Of a stretch of DNA of 39,420 bases, positions 16,217-23,047 are shown in pieces. The notes below the pieces were generated by a model, which saw only the letters and a list, made by a program, of their open reading frames with translations, was not told the origin of the DNA and did not search any database. The translations under genes were made by a program, and so were the position numbers. Source of the DNA: Ruminococcus sp. CAG:563. GTDB lineage: Bacteria > Bacillota > Clostridia > Oscillospirales > Acutalibacteraceae. The stretch spans positions 1 to 39,420 of the forward strand of contig FR882049.1 of assembly GCA_000434915.1 (NCBI GenBank). The letters are read 5' to 3'. Position 1 is the stretch's first letter. Every line of letters starts with the position of its first letter.

Positions 16217-17482
16217 TTAAAAAGCCTCAGGATGATCCTTTTTAACAACCTTGAATGCCTCGTCGGCTACCTCGATCGTGTGCTTGATATCGGCATCGGA
16301 AAGAGCATAGTTGATGAAGTGGTTGTGGTGACCTGCGAAGAAAATGCCTCTCTTGACGCACTCTGCGATCCATGCCTGATGGAGCATCATTGTGTCGTCG
16401 TTGGCAATTCTGAGGTAGAAGAGTGACGGCTCGCCGGAAACAACAAGGTCAAATCCGTTGTTCTTTCCTGCTTCCTTAAGACCGTCTGTGAGCTTCTTGC
16501 CCTTCTCCATAAGGATTGACGGGAGGTTAAGCTCTCTCATCTTAGTGATGTTTGCGATACCTGCTGCAAATGGAATAGCACTCATCCAGTATGAACCTGT
16601 GTAGGACATGCCGGAAACAGCGTCTTTAAGGAAATCCTTACCGCAAAGGCAGGATACGTTCCAGCCGTTGGCGATAGCCTTACAGAAGCAGATCATATCA
16701 GCCTCAAAGCCGTAGTAGTGGTCGGAACCCGCAAGGTCAAGACGGAAGCCTGCACGAACGTCGTCGACGATAAGTACGATGCCCTTCTCTGTGCAAAGGT
16801 TACGAACCTTCTGCCAGTAGCCGTCTGCCGGAAGCTGGTTGTCGAAATAGTTACCGTGAAGGTAAGGAGTTGAGATGAACGCAGCGATTTCGCCGTCATG
16901 CTCATTAACGAGCTTCTCGAGAGCGTCAAAGTCGTTCCAATCAACATAGAGGTTGTTGGCAACGTCCTCAGGAAGAATGCCCGGATAGTCAATCTTCTGA
17001 ACGACTGCGGAAACACCGTGATAGAAGCCGTTAACGAAGATAATCTTCTTTCTGTGAGTTGCGTTACGGGCAGCCATGATAGCGAGCGTTGTAACGTCGT
17101 TACCGTTCTTTGCAAAGAAAGCCCAGTCGGCTGTGTTAACCGTATCAACCATAAGCTCTGCAAGCTCAACCATCTTGTAGGACGGAGAAGTTACGCAGTT
17201 GCCCATCTTAGCCTGCTCAAGAGCAGCCTTGTCAACGTCGGGATCGCCGTAACCGAGAATATTCGGACCGTATGCGCACATATAGTCGATGAACTTGTTG
17301 CCGTCAACATCCCAGAAGTATGTACCCTTAGCCTTCTCGGAGAAGAAGGGCCATGCGCTGACGGGAATGAAGTTACCTTCAGCCGGGCCGAGATGACCGT
17401 AAACACCTGAAGGGATTACTTTGATAGCACGATCGAACCACTCATGGCTCTTCTCGTACTGATTAATTTTAAAATTAGCCAT
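16217..17482 (-). CDS. Class III PLP aminotransferase, glutamate-1-semialdehyde aminomutase-like
   Basis: A 421-residue fold-type I PLP enzyme. The N-terminal layout (WFDRAIKVIPSGVYGHLG ... GTYFWDVDGNKFIDYM) and FYHG at about 153-156 match the HemL-like branch of class III. The PLP lysine is K268 in FCKAIANGW, and the Asp for the pyridine nitrogen is in VDDVRAGFR (240-246), where most relatives have DEV. True HemL enzymes have a GTEA motif near residue 127; here it is NGND, so the substrate is probably not glutamate semialdehyde. No haem genes are nearby. The ATG at 17482 follows a GGGG-rich SD-like stretch. It lies 14 bases after the first SCP2-like gene. Confidence 0.8.
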   Translation of the reverse strand: MANFKINQYEKSHEWFDRAIKVIPSGVYGHLGPAEGNFIPVSAWPFFSEKAKGTYFWDVDGNKFIDYMCAYGPNILGYGDPDVDKAALEQAKMGNCVTSPSYKMVELAELMVDTVNTADWAFFAKNGNDVTTLAIMAARNATHRKKIIFVNGFYHGVSAVVQKIDYPGILPEDVANNLYVDWNDFDALEKLVNEHDGEIAAFISTPYLHGNYFDNQLPADGYWQKVRNLCTEKGIVLIVDDVRAGFRLDLAGSDHYYGFEADMICFCKAIANGWNVSCLCGKDFLKDAVSGMSYTGSYWMSAIPFAAGIANITKMRELNLPSILMEKGKKLTDGLKEAGKNNGFDLVVSGEPSLFYLRIANDDTMMLHQAWIAECVKRGIFFAGHHNHFINYALSDADIKHTIEVADEAFKVVKKDHPEAF

Positions 17483-17496
17483 TTTTCGTATCCCCC

Positions 17497-18255
17497 TTAT
17501 GCAAGATAGAGACCGACTCTGTCAAGAATTCGGTTCATATTATCGAGCATGTTAATCATGCCGTTCATTGTGATGGTACCCTCGCCGATCTTAGCCATAG
17601 CGCTTACCTTACCGTTGAAGAGGTCATTTGCAAGCTGCATTGAACCGAACTCCATAACGGCACGCGGATCCTCGGGAGCCTTTTTGATTGTAACAAGGTG
17701 GCCGTTCTTAGCATGAATAGTAGCCTTCGGGCCGCCCTTGATGGACATCATGATGTCGCCGTCAATGATATGCTCAGCGGAGAACTTACCGATCTCATCG
17801 TGGTTACCGATCTGAGAAATAGCAACAGTGATGGTGTAGAACATAAGGGTTGTGCTCATTCTGAAGAACTCCTCATCTTTGAGGTCCTCCTCGCTTGCAC
17901 GCATGTAGTTTGAAAGCATGTCGGTGAGCTTCGTAAATGTGTTCAAAAGGAACTTTATGTGAAGGAAACCTTTTGAGGGAATAGGTGTAACAGTTCCGTC
18001 GATGAGACCGTTAAACTTCTCGCATGATGAGAACGGAAGCTTAACATCGCAGTCTGTGCAGCCCTGCTCCATACGGCATCTGCCGTTTTTGAATGTAAGT
18101 GTTGCAGACGGGCCGTCCTTAACTTCAAAACCGATTGAAATCGGCTTAATGTCAGCTACAAGGGCGCTTGCCTTCGGGTCAAGCTCGCACAGGTTTTCAA
18201 GTGTGCCGAGCACGGCATACATGTTGATGTATGCAAGTGTTTTTGCATCTGTCAA
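17497..18255 (-). CDS. Tandem SCP2-like protein A, function unknown
   Basis: First gene of the operon; 252 residues from the chosen TTG start at 18255. That start has AGGAGG eight bases upstream. The longer frame back to 18312 would begin inside the promoter, so it is rejected. Two similar halves are visible: ATLTFKNGRCRME...VKLPFSSCEKFNGLIDGTVTPIPSKG and KATIHAKNGHLVTIK...AVMEFGSMQLANDLFNGKVSAMAKIGEG. Each resembles an SCP2 beta-sheet followed by the capping FNG/G-V segment and a long amphipathic helix. It is probably a paralogue of the last gene of the operon. A CTDCD cysteine cluster lies in the first half. The ligand is unknown. Confidence 0.6.
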   Translation of the reverse strand: MTDAKTLAYINMYAVLGTLENLCELDPKASALVADIKPISIGFEVKDGPSATLTFKNGRCRMEQGCTDCDVKLPFSSCEKFNGLIDGTVTPIPSKGFLHIKFLLNTFTKLTDMLSNYMRASEEDLKDEEFFRMSTTLMFYTITVAISQIGNHDEIGKFSAEHIIDGDIMMSIKGGPKATIHAKNGHLVTIKKAPEDPRAVMEFGSMQLANDLFNGKVSAMAKIGEGTITMNGMINMLDNMNRILDRVGLYLA

Positions 18256-18302
18256 GGTGCATTCCTCCTTATCGCTTTTATTCAAAGCATATTTTCCATT
18301 AC

Positions 18303-18331
18303 ATTGTAACAAATAAAGTTATTAAAGTCAA
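18303..18331 (-). promoter_or_regulatory. Sigma-A promoter of the SCP2-aminotransferase-transketolase operon
   Basis: Minus-strand TTGACT (18331-18326), 17-base spacer, TACAAT (18308-18303). It fits a strong sigma-A promoter and places the start of transcription near 18296, just before the SD of the first gene. The gap 18332-18478 toward tmcAL is AT-rich with no gene seen. Confidence 0.85.
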
Positions 18332-18478
18332 ATGAAATTGACCAAAAAATAACAATTTTTTGTTAATTTATTATGTCTTTTTATTGTTTTTGTTCAAATA
18401 TTTCTTATAAAAGAATTACATTGTTACTTTGAAAAGCCGATTTTGCTGTAATACTGAACAAATATTATCAACAATTAA

Positions 18479-19840
18479 TCATTCCCGGACTTCGTCCTGC
18501 TCATTTTCACGGTTATCCTGCTCCTCGGCCGGGCTTTCGGCGTTTTCCTCGTCAGCAGTCTGCTCCTCGACGGAAATATCCGCATTTTCCTCCGGTACTT
18601 CCTCTTCGGCAGTCGGCTCATCGTCAAATTCAGACGGAGCGTCGCCGAGAACGAGGATTCCGTTTGTCTTCTCTCTGCCGCAGGGAAGAATTACGGGTGA
18701 GGCAAGCGAATAAACGTCCGTGCACATATCCTCAAGGGCGAAAACATGGCGGCCGTAATCGTTGAGCCTGTCAAAGTCGGAAGCCTTGGTAACAATGGGC
18801 TTGGTCGCTTTCTCTTTTGCCTGTTTAAGAATTTCCTTGCCCTTGTCGTTCATTGCGAGAACGTGAAGATACGGCGGCTCTCCCCTATAATCGTCGGCAA
18901 CGAAGCCCATGAATGCATGAAGAACGATTCGTCTGATTCTCGCATGAGAGTAACGCTTCGTCTTCGCAAGCTGATAAAGCTCCTCCAGCGAACCCGATTT
19001 GAGAGCAGCGTCATGAATTCTGTATTCGATTCCTTCGCTGATATCGGGCGAAAGTCCGATATCCTCTGCACTGAGCTGACGCATACAGCAGAGAATGCTG
19101 AATTCGAGCTTTGAATTCGGGCACGGAGCAAGGTTATTTTCCGTCTCACGGTGGTATATATCGGCAACCGACTGAGGAACATACATTTCCCACTCATTGC
19201 TTCCCGAGAGCATCATTCGGCGAATATCCGAAGCACTGGCAAAATTGTCGCTTCTCATAAGCGAATCATGAGCTGCACCTATGCGCTTTATCGTCATCGG
19301 AATCATATCCGAGCCGAGCTTATCCAAAGCTTGAAGATACTCAATGCCGAGGGTATTGTTCGGCTCTTCAAGAATATCAAAGAAGCGGTTGCCGCAAACT
19401 GTCTTGAGAGCCTCCGAACGTGCCGAGGCAAAGCTAAGACCGTATTCCAGATTTTCTTTCATTCGTTCGGTGACGGCTTCGCTGTTGATTGCGTTCTTAC
19501 ATTCAATAAGCTCGTCAATGTTGCCGCATTCGCTACCAAAGCTGAGCATATCGACGCAGCCGAGACTGTTGAGCAGTGAAACTCCGCCAAATGCAAAACG
19601 CTGAGCAAAAGACGTGCTCCAAAGCGTAGGCATTTCAATAACGAGATCAACGCCGTTCTTGACCGCCATTTCCGCTCTTGCCCATTTTGAAATGAGAGCC
19701 GTTTCGCCTCGCTGAACATAGTTCGAGCTCATAACGGCGACAACGTGCGTCCATTCGCCAAGCTCCTTACTCTTTTCGATCTGATAAGCATGGCCGTTGT
19801 GGAACGGATTATATTCCGCTACAATTCCTCCGATTTTCAT
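18479..19840 (-). CDS. tmcAL: tRNA(Met) cytidine acetate ligase (YlbM family)
   Basis: Forms N4-acetylcytidine at the wobble base of elongator tRNA-Met from acetate and ATP. GGIVAEYNPFHNGH at the N terminus contains the nucleotidyltransferase HxGH motif (HNGH, 14-17). SSNYVQRGE and the following DLVIEMP, FAQRFAFGG and DMLSFGSE segments are typical. The ATG at 19840 has GGAGG seven bases upstream; the longer reading back to 19891 has no ribosome site. The product is 453 residues, longer than usual because of an acidic low-complexity tail of about 50 residues rich in Glu, Asp and Ala. ackA, another acetate enzyme, is divergent next door. Confidence 0.9.
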   Translation of the reverse strand: MKIGGIVAEYNPFHNGHAYQIEKSKELGEWTHVVAVMSSNYVQRGETALISKWARAEMAVKNGVDLVIEMPTLWSTSFAQRFAFGGVSLLNSLGCVDMLSFGSECGNIDELIECKNAINSEAVTERMKENLEYGLSFASARSEALKTVCGNRFFDILEEPNNTLGIEYLQALDKLGSDMIPMTIKRIGAAHDSLMRSDNFASASDIRRMMLSGSNEWEMYVPQSVADIYHRETENNLAPCPNSKLEFSILCCMRQLSAEDIGLSPDISEGIEYRIHDAALKSGSLEELYQLAKTKRYSHARIRRIVLHAFMGFVADDYRGEPPYLHVLAMNDKGKEILKQAKEKATKPIVTKASDFDRLNDYGRHVFALEDMCTDVYSLASPVILPCGREKTNGILVLGDAPSEFDDEPTAEEEVPEENADISVEEQTADEENAESPAEEQDNRENEQDEVRE

Positions 19841-19863
19841 AAGATTCCTCCATATTAACATAT

Positions 19864-19891
19864 ATTGTATAAAAAATGCGAAAAAACTCAA
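19864..19891 (-). promoter_or_regulatory. Sigma-A promoter of tmcAL
   Basis: Minus-strand TTGAGT (19891-19886), 16-base spacer, TACAAT (19869-19864), just upstream of the tmcAL ribosome site. It lies back to back with the ackA promoter; the two -35 regions are about 8 bp apart. Confidence 0.7.
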
Positions 19892-19899
19892 TCTTTGTC

Positions 19900-19928
19900 T
19901 TGAAAAAACAAAGTTACAGTAATATAAT
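19900..19928 (+). promoter_or_regulatory. Sigma-A promoter of ackA
   Basis: TTGAAA (19900-19905), 17-base spacer, TATAAT (19923-19928). Start of transcription is expected near 19935, about 37 bases before the ackA TTG. Confidence 0.8.
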
Positions 19929-19971
19929 ATAACAGAAATCTTTTTGATACAATATCTTGGAGGGAAAAATT

Positions 19972-21177
19972 TTGAAGATTCTCGTTGTTAATGCAGGAAG
20001 CTCGTCGCTCAAGTATCAGCTTATCGATATGGAAAACGAGTCCGTTCTTGCAAAAGGAAACTGCGAACAGATCGGAACCGAAAGTACATTTACGCATAAG
20101 GTGCCGTCAGACGAAACCAAAAACATCAAGGCTTTGCCGATGAAGATGCAGGATCATGCCGCAGCTCTCAAAATCGTTCTTGACACTCTTGTTGACGCTG
20201 AGCACGGCGTTATCGGCTCGGTTAAAGAGATTGACGCTGTAGGTCACCGTGTTCTTCACGGCGGCGAAAAGTTCAGCGGCTCGGTTCTCGTGGACGATAA
20301 GGTTGAGGAGGCTATCAAGGAGTGTTTCGACCTCGGACCGCTTCATAATCCCGCAAACCTTACGGGTATCAAGGCATGTCAGAAAATCATGCCCGGCGTT
20401 CCCCAGGTTGCCGTATTCGATACAGGCTTCCATCAGACAATGCCCGACTATGCATATATGTATGCTCTTCCGTATGAGTATTACGAGAAGTACGGCATCC
20501 GCCGTTACGGCTTCCACGGCACATCTCACCGCTTTGTAAGCAAGAAGTGCATTGACCTTCTCGGCAACCCCGAGCACAGCAAGATCGTAACCTGCCACCT
20601 TGGCAACGGATCTTCAATTTCCGCAGTTGTTGACGGCAAGTGCTTCGATACAACAATGGGCGTAACTCCTCTTGAGGGTATCATGATGGGCACACGTTGC
20701 GGTTCGATCGACCCGGCTATCGTTCCGATTATAATGAAAAAAGAGAATCTCACTCCCGACGAGATGGACACCGTGATGAACAAGAAGTCCGGTATGCTCG
20801 GCCTTTGCGGCACAAGTGACAACAGAACAATCGAGTCAAGAGCTAAAGAGGGTGACGAGAGAGCAAAGCTCATCGAGTCCATGCTCTGCCACCAGCTCAC
20901 TAAGTACATAGGCGGCTTCGCAGCTGCAATGGGCGGCCTTGACGCTATTGTATTCACGGGCGGCATCGGCGAGAACAACCCGCAGTACAGAGACCGTGTT
21001 TGTGACCAGCTCAAGTTTATGGGTGTTGAGATTAACTATGAAATCAACGACAGGCTCAAGAGAGGTCCCGAGGGCGAGATTTCAACTCCGAACTCAAAGG
21101 TCAAGGTATACGTTATCTGCACCAACGAGGAGCTTATGATTGCAAGAGACACCAAGGAGATCGTCGAAGCTCTTTAA
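19972..21177 (+). CDS. ackA: Acetate kinase
   Basis: Interconverts acetyl phosphate plus ADP and acetate plus ATP, the ATP-yielding step of acetate fermentation. The 401 residues have the family start KILVVNAGSSSLKYQL, GHRVLHGGEKF, FDTGFHQTMP, the HGTSH signature with catalytic and phosphate contacts, CHLGNGSS, and FTGGIGENNP near the C terminus. The start is TTG at 19972 with GGAGGG upstream; an earlier TTG at 19957 overlaps that SD and is rejected. Phosphotransacetylase is not adjacent, unlike in many Firmicutes. Confidence 0.95.
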   Translation: MKILVVNAGSSSLKYQLIDMENESVLAKGNCEQIGTESTFTHKVPSDETKNIKALPMKMQDHAAALKIVLDTLVDAEHGVIGSVKEIDAVGHRVLHGGEKFSGSVLVDDKVEEAIKECFDLGPLHNPANLTGIKACQKIMPGVPQVAVFDTGFHQTMPDYAYMYALPYEYYEKYGIRRYGFHGTSHRFVSKKCIDLLGNPEHSKIVTCHLGNGSSISAVVDGKCFDTTMGVTPLEGIMMGTRCGSIDPAIVPIIMKKENLTPDEMDTVMNKKSGMLGLCGTSDNRTIESRAKEGDERAKLIESMLCHQLTKYIGGFAAAMGGLDAIVFTGGIGENNPQYRDRVCDQLKFMGVEINYEINDRLKRGPEGEISTPNSKVKVYVICTNEELMIARDTKEIVEAL

Positions 21178-21178
21178 T

Positions 21179-21607
21179 ATGAGAATATTGATTGATGCGG
21201 ACGGCTGTCCCGTTGTTGATCTGACGGTGAGGCTTGCAAAGAAATACGGCATTGAATGCACCATTCTCTGTGACACTTCGCATGAGTTCAACCGTGACGG
21301 AGTGAAAACCGTTGTGGTCGAAAAGGGTGCGGACAGTGTTGATTTCAAGATAGTCAATCTTGTCGGCGAGGGCGATATAGTCGTTACCCAGGATTACGGA
21401 CTTGCCGCCATGTGCCTTGCGAGAAAGGCGATACCCGTCAGCCAGAACGGACTGGTATACACGGATAAAAATATTGATCAGCTTTTGTTCACACGCTACG
21501 TTTCAAAAAAGATAAGGAACGCCGGCGGAAGAATGAAAGGTCCGTCCAAACGTACGCCCGAGCAGGATAAGGCGTTTGAAGCGGCACTTGAAAGACTTAT
21601 AAAATAA
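21179..21607 (+). CDS. YaiI/YqxD family protein (DUF188)
   Basis: A 142-residue protein of the DUF188 family, related to PIN/NYN nuclease-like folds. RILIDADGCPVV at the start and TQDYGLAAMCLARKA in the middle are the family hallmarks, with acidic residues placed like a metal site. The precise role is not established. The ATG at 21179 is one base past the ackA stop with no good SD of its own, so it probably depends on translational coupling to ackA. Confidence 0.85.
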   Translation: MRILIDADGCPVVDLTVRLAKKYGIECTILCDTSHEFNRDGVKTVVVEKGADSVDFKIVNLVGEGDIVVTQDYGLAAMCLARKAIPVSQNGLVYTDKNIDQLLFTRYVSKKIRNAGGRMKGPSKRTPEQDKAFEAALERLIK

Positions 21608-21681
21608 AAAAAGACTGTGGCAACTTTTGTCACAGTCTTTTTTGTACTGAAACCGCCGTCTGAATGACAGCGGTTTTATTT
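21607..21681. terminator. Double terminator after the ackA operon
   Basis: First hairpin: AAAAAAGACTGTG (21607-21619) with CACAGTCTTTTTT (21631-21643), bidirectional and strong. Second hairpin: AAACCGC with GCGGTTT (about 21652-21676), followed by TATTTT. Together they isolate ackA-DUF188 from the convergent 21691-22689 gene. Confidence 0.85.
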
Positions 21682-21690
21682 TATGCTGTT

Positions 21691-22689
21691 TTATCTAAAC
21701 CAAGAGCCTACTATATCTGCTATTTTCGCTATTACCAGAAAAGCTGCACAGTAGACTGCAACAAAACCGCATAGGAATACGAAAAAAGTTAAATTGGATG
21801 CTCCAATGATTTGTGCTTTAAGCTTATTAAAGGCGGTCTTAAAGTCATCGCCGACGGCAATTCTCCATGTTGTATATTTTTCACTGTCCGAACCGATAAC
21901 ATTACCGTCCTTATCGAGCATTTTGACGCTGACATATGCGTTTCCACGCCTAAACGGTTTCAGCTCAAGTCCCGTTACAACGCCGTTTTCATTTTTATGC
22001 TCCTGCAAAATCTCCGTTGTTCCCGTAACGTTCCATTCAAAGCTTACATCCATATCTTCGGCATAATACTCAACACCGACAGCGAACGGACCTTTTTCTA
22101 TTCTATTTCCGTACTTATCGTTCTCAACGCTGCCGTACTGAATCCTGCAATAGGGCTTTGGTACTTCTCCGTTAAAGTATTTTTCCCAGCGTCCGCCGAT
22201 TCCGTCATCTGTTTTTTCGTTAAATGTTGAAAAAAACGAATTCCACTTTTCTGCCGATCCGGCAAAACATATTGCACTCATTCTCTCACCGTTCAGAGCA
22301 TTCAAATATTTATAATCAACAATGCTTTTTCCTATAGATGTTACAGAATCGGGTATTGTAATTTTGTAAAGCGAAGCAGATGCGATTCCCTTATCTGTTG
22401 CAAATGCCTCTTTTGAAATGCCCCTAATGCCATCTTGAATTGTAATAACCTTTACTTGCGGAAAATATTTACTCCAACGATCGTAACCCTGTTCTACATT
22501 ATAGCAAGGCGGTATAACGCCCGTGCCGGAGAAAACCAGCTCACCGTCATCGTAGAGTATCCATGTAACATCTCTCGCACAGGTGCCTGAGTCGATTATA
22601 CCTCTCCCCTCACCCTCTGCCGAAGCAAAGAACGGAATAAATGTCGCAAGCATTACCACGCATAAAAATGTTGAAATAATCTTTTTCAT
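21691..22689 (-). CDS. Secreted BspA/LRR_5-like cell-surface protein
   Basis: A 332-residue exported protein. The N-terminal signal peptide (KKIISTFLCVVMLATFIPFFASAEG) precedes a segment around VTWILYDDGELVFSGTG and a BspA-type leucine-rich unit (IQDGIRGISKEAFATD ... YKITIPDSVTSIGKSIV). This layout is common in surface proteins of ruminococci. The second half (about 190-290) resembles an Ig-like beta domain (VSFEWNVTGTTEILQEH). A hydrophobic segment near the C terminus (about 300-322) would anchor it in the membrane. The ATG at 22689 follows GGAGAGG. Upstream is a phased direct-repeat operator shared with the small membrane-peptide gene. Confidence 0.7.
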   Translation of the reverse strand: MKKIISTFLCVVMLATFIPFFASAEGEGRGIIDSGTCARDVTWILYDDGELVFSGTGVIPPCYNVEQGYDRWSKYFPQVKVITIQDGIRGISKEAFATDKGIASASLYKITIPDSVTSIGKSIVDYKYLNALNGERMSAICFAGSAEKWNSFFSTFNEKTDDGIGGRWEKYFNGEVPKPYCRIQYGSVENDKYGNRIEKGPFAVGVEYYAEDMDVSFEWNVTGTTEILQEHKNENGVVTGLELKPFRRGNAYVSVKMLDKDGNVIGSDSEKYTTWRIAVGDDFKTAFNKLKAQIIGASNLTFFVFLCGFVAVYCAAFLVIAKIADIVGSWFR

Positions 22690-22732
22690 TGTTAACCTCT
22701 CCTTTTTGTAAAATTACATCAATTCCATTTCA

Positions 22733-22758
22733 GTTCAATGACCTTAATCAAATCTTGA
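22733..22758 (-). promoter_or_regulatory. Operator/promoter block B (two 11-bp repeats)
   Basis: On the minus strand TCAAGATTTGA (22758-22748) and TTAAGGTCATT (22747-22737) are abutting 11-bp units, and a -35-like TTGAAC (22738-22733) overlaps the last unit. It matches block A nearly base for base over about 30 bases. A -10 is less clear (TAATTT 22716-22711 at 16-base spacing). It precedes the 21691-22689 gene. Confidence 0.55.
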
Positions 22759-22776
22759 AGAATGACAACAAACTGC

Positions 22777-22878
22777 TTAAAATAACCCATCTAACAGCAT
22801 AAGTATAGTAAACGTCAAAAACAAGCCAAAGCCAAGCGGATACATCACTATATATTCCAATGTTGTTTTTATGTCCAT
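22777..22878 (-). CDS. 33-residue small membrane protein
   Basis: A short frame with ATG 22878-22876 and TAA 22779-22777 has a strong SD (GGGAGGG, six bases upstream) and its own promoter about 40 bases before. The peptide starts MDIKTTLEYIVMYPLG and continues with a single hydrophobic segment (GFGLFLTFTILMLLDGLF), so it should sit in the membrane with a short N-terminal part outside the segment. I recognise no family. It is preceded by four phased 11-bp operators and followed by the related operator of the surface-protein gene, so the two are probably co-regulated. A longer frame in another register (22748-22957) has no SD and is rejected. Confidence 0.65.
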   Translation of the reverse strand: MDIKTTLEYIVMYPLGFGLFLTFTILMLLDGLF

Positions 22879-22915
22879 TTTTATCCCTCCCTATATTTTT
22901 ATTTTGGACAAAAAC

Positions 22916-22944
22916 ATGATATCCAAAAAACCCTTTCAGGTCAA
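22916..22944 (-). promoter_or_regulatory. Promoter of the small membrane protein gene
   Basis: Minus-strand TTGACC (22944-22939), 17-base spacer, TATCAT (22921-22916). The -35 overlaps the last of four 11-bp operator repeats, the geometry expected for a response regulator that touches RNA polymerase at -35. Confidence 0.7.
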
Positions 22945-22986
22945 TAATCTTAATCAAATCTTAATCGAATCTTAATCAAATCTTAA
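22943..22986 (-). repeat. Operator block A: four head-to-tail 11-bp repeats
   Basis: Minus-strand units TTAAGATTTGA (22986-22976), TTAAGATTCGA (22975-22965), TTAAGATTTGA (22964-22954) and TTAAGATTATT (22953-22943) abut with exactly 11-bp phasing. Direct repeats at one helical turn directly upstream of -35 are typical binding arrays of OmpR/PhoB-family response regulators. No regulator gene is in the window. Confidence 0.75.
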
Positions 22987-22997
22987 GGATTGGCACC

Positions 22998-23033
22998 AAA
23001 AAAGCCGTGAGAATGTTTCCACTCTCACAGCTT
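22998..23033 (-). terminator. Terminator of the SGNH-SLH gene
   Basis: Minus-strand AAGCTGTGAGA (23033-23023) pairs with TCTCACGGCTT (23012-23002) with one G-T pair, followed by TTTT. It lies just past the stop of the 23048-24484 gene. Confidence 0.85.
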
Positions 23034-23047
23034 GATATTTTATTTAA

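Noticed and set aside
22748..22957. 69-codon leftward frame overlapping the small membrane protein
   Set aside because: It starts inside the operator/promoter region and has no SD. The 33-codon frame in another register has GGGAGGG and a coherent membrane segment.
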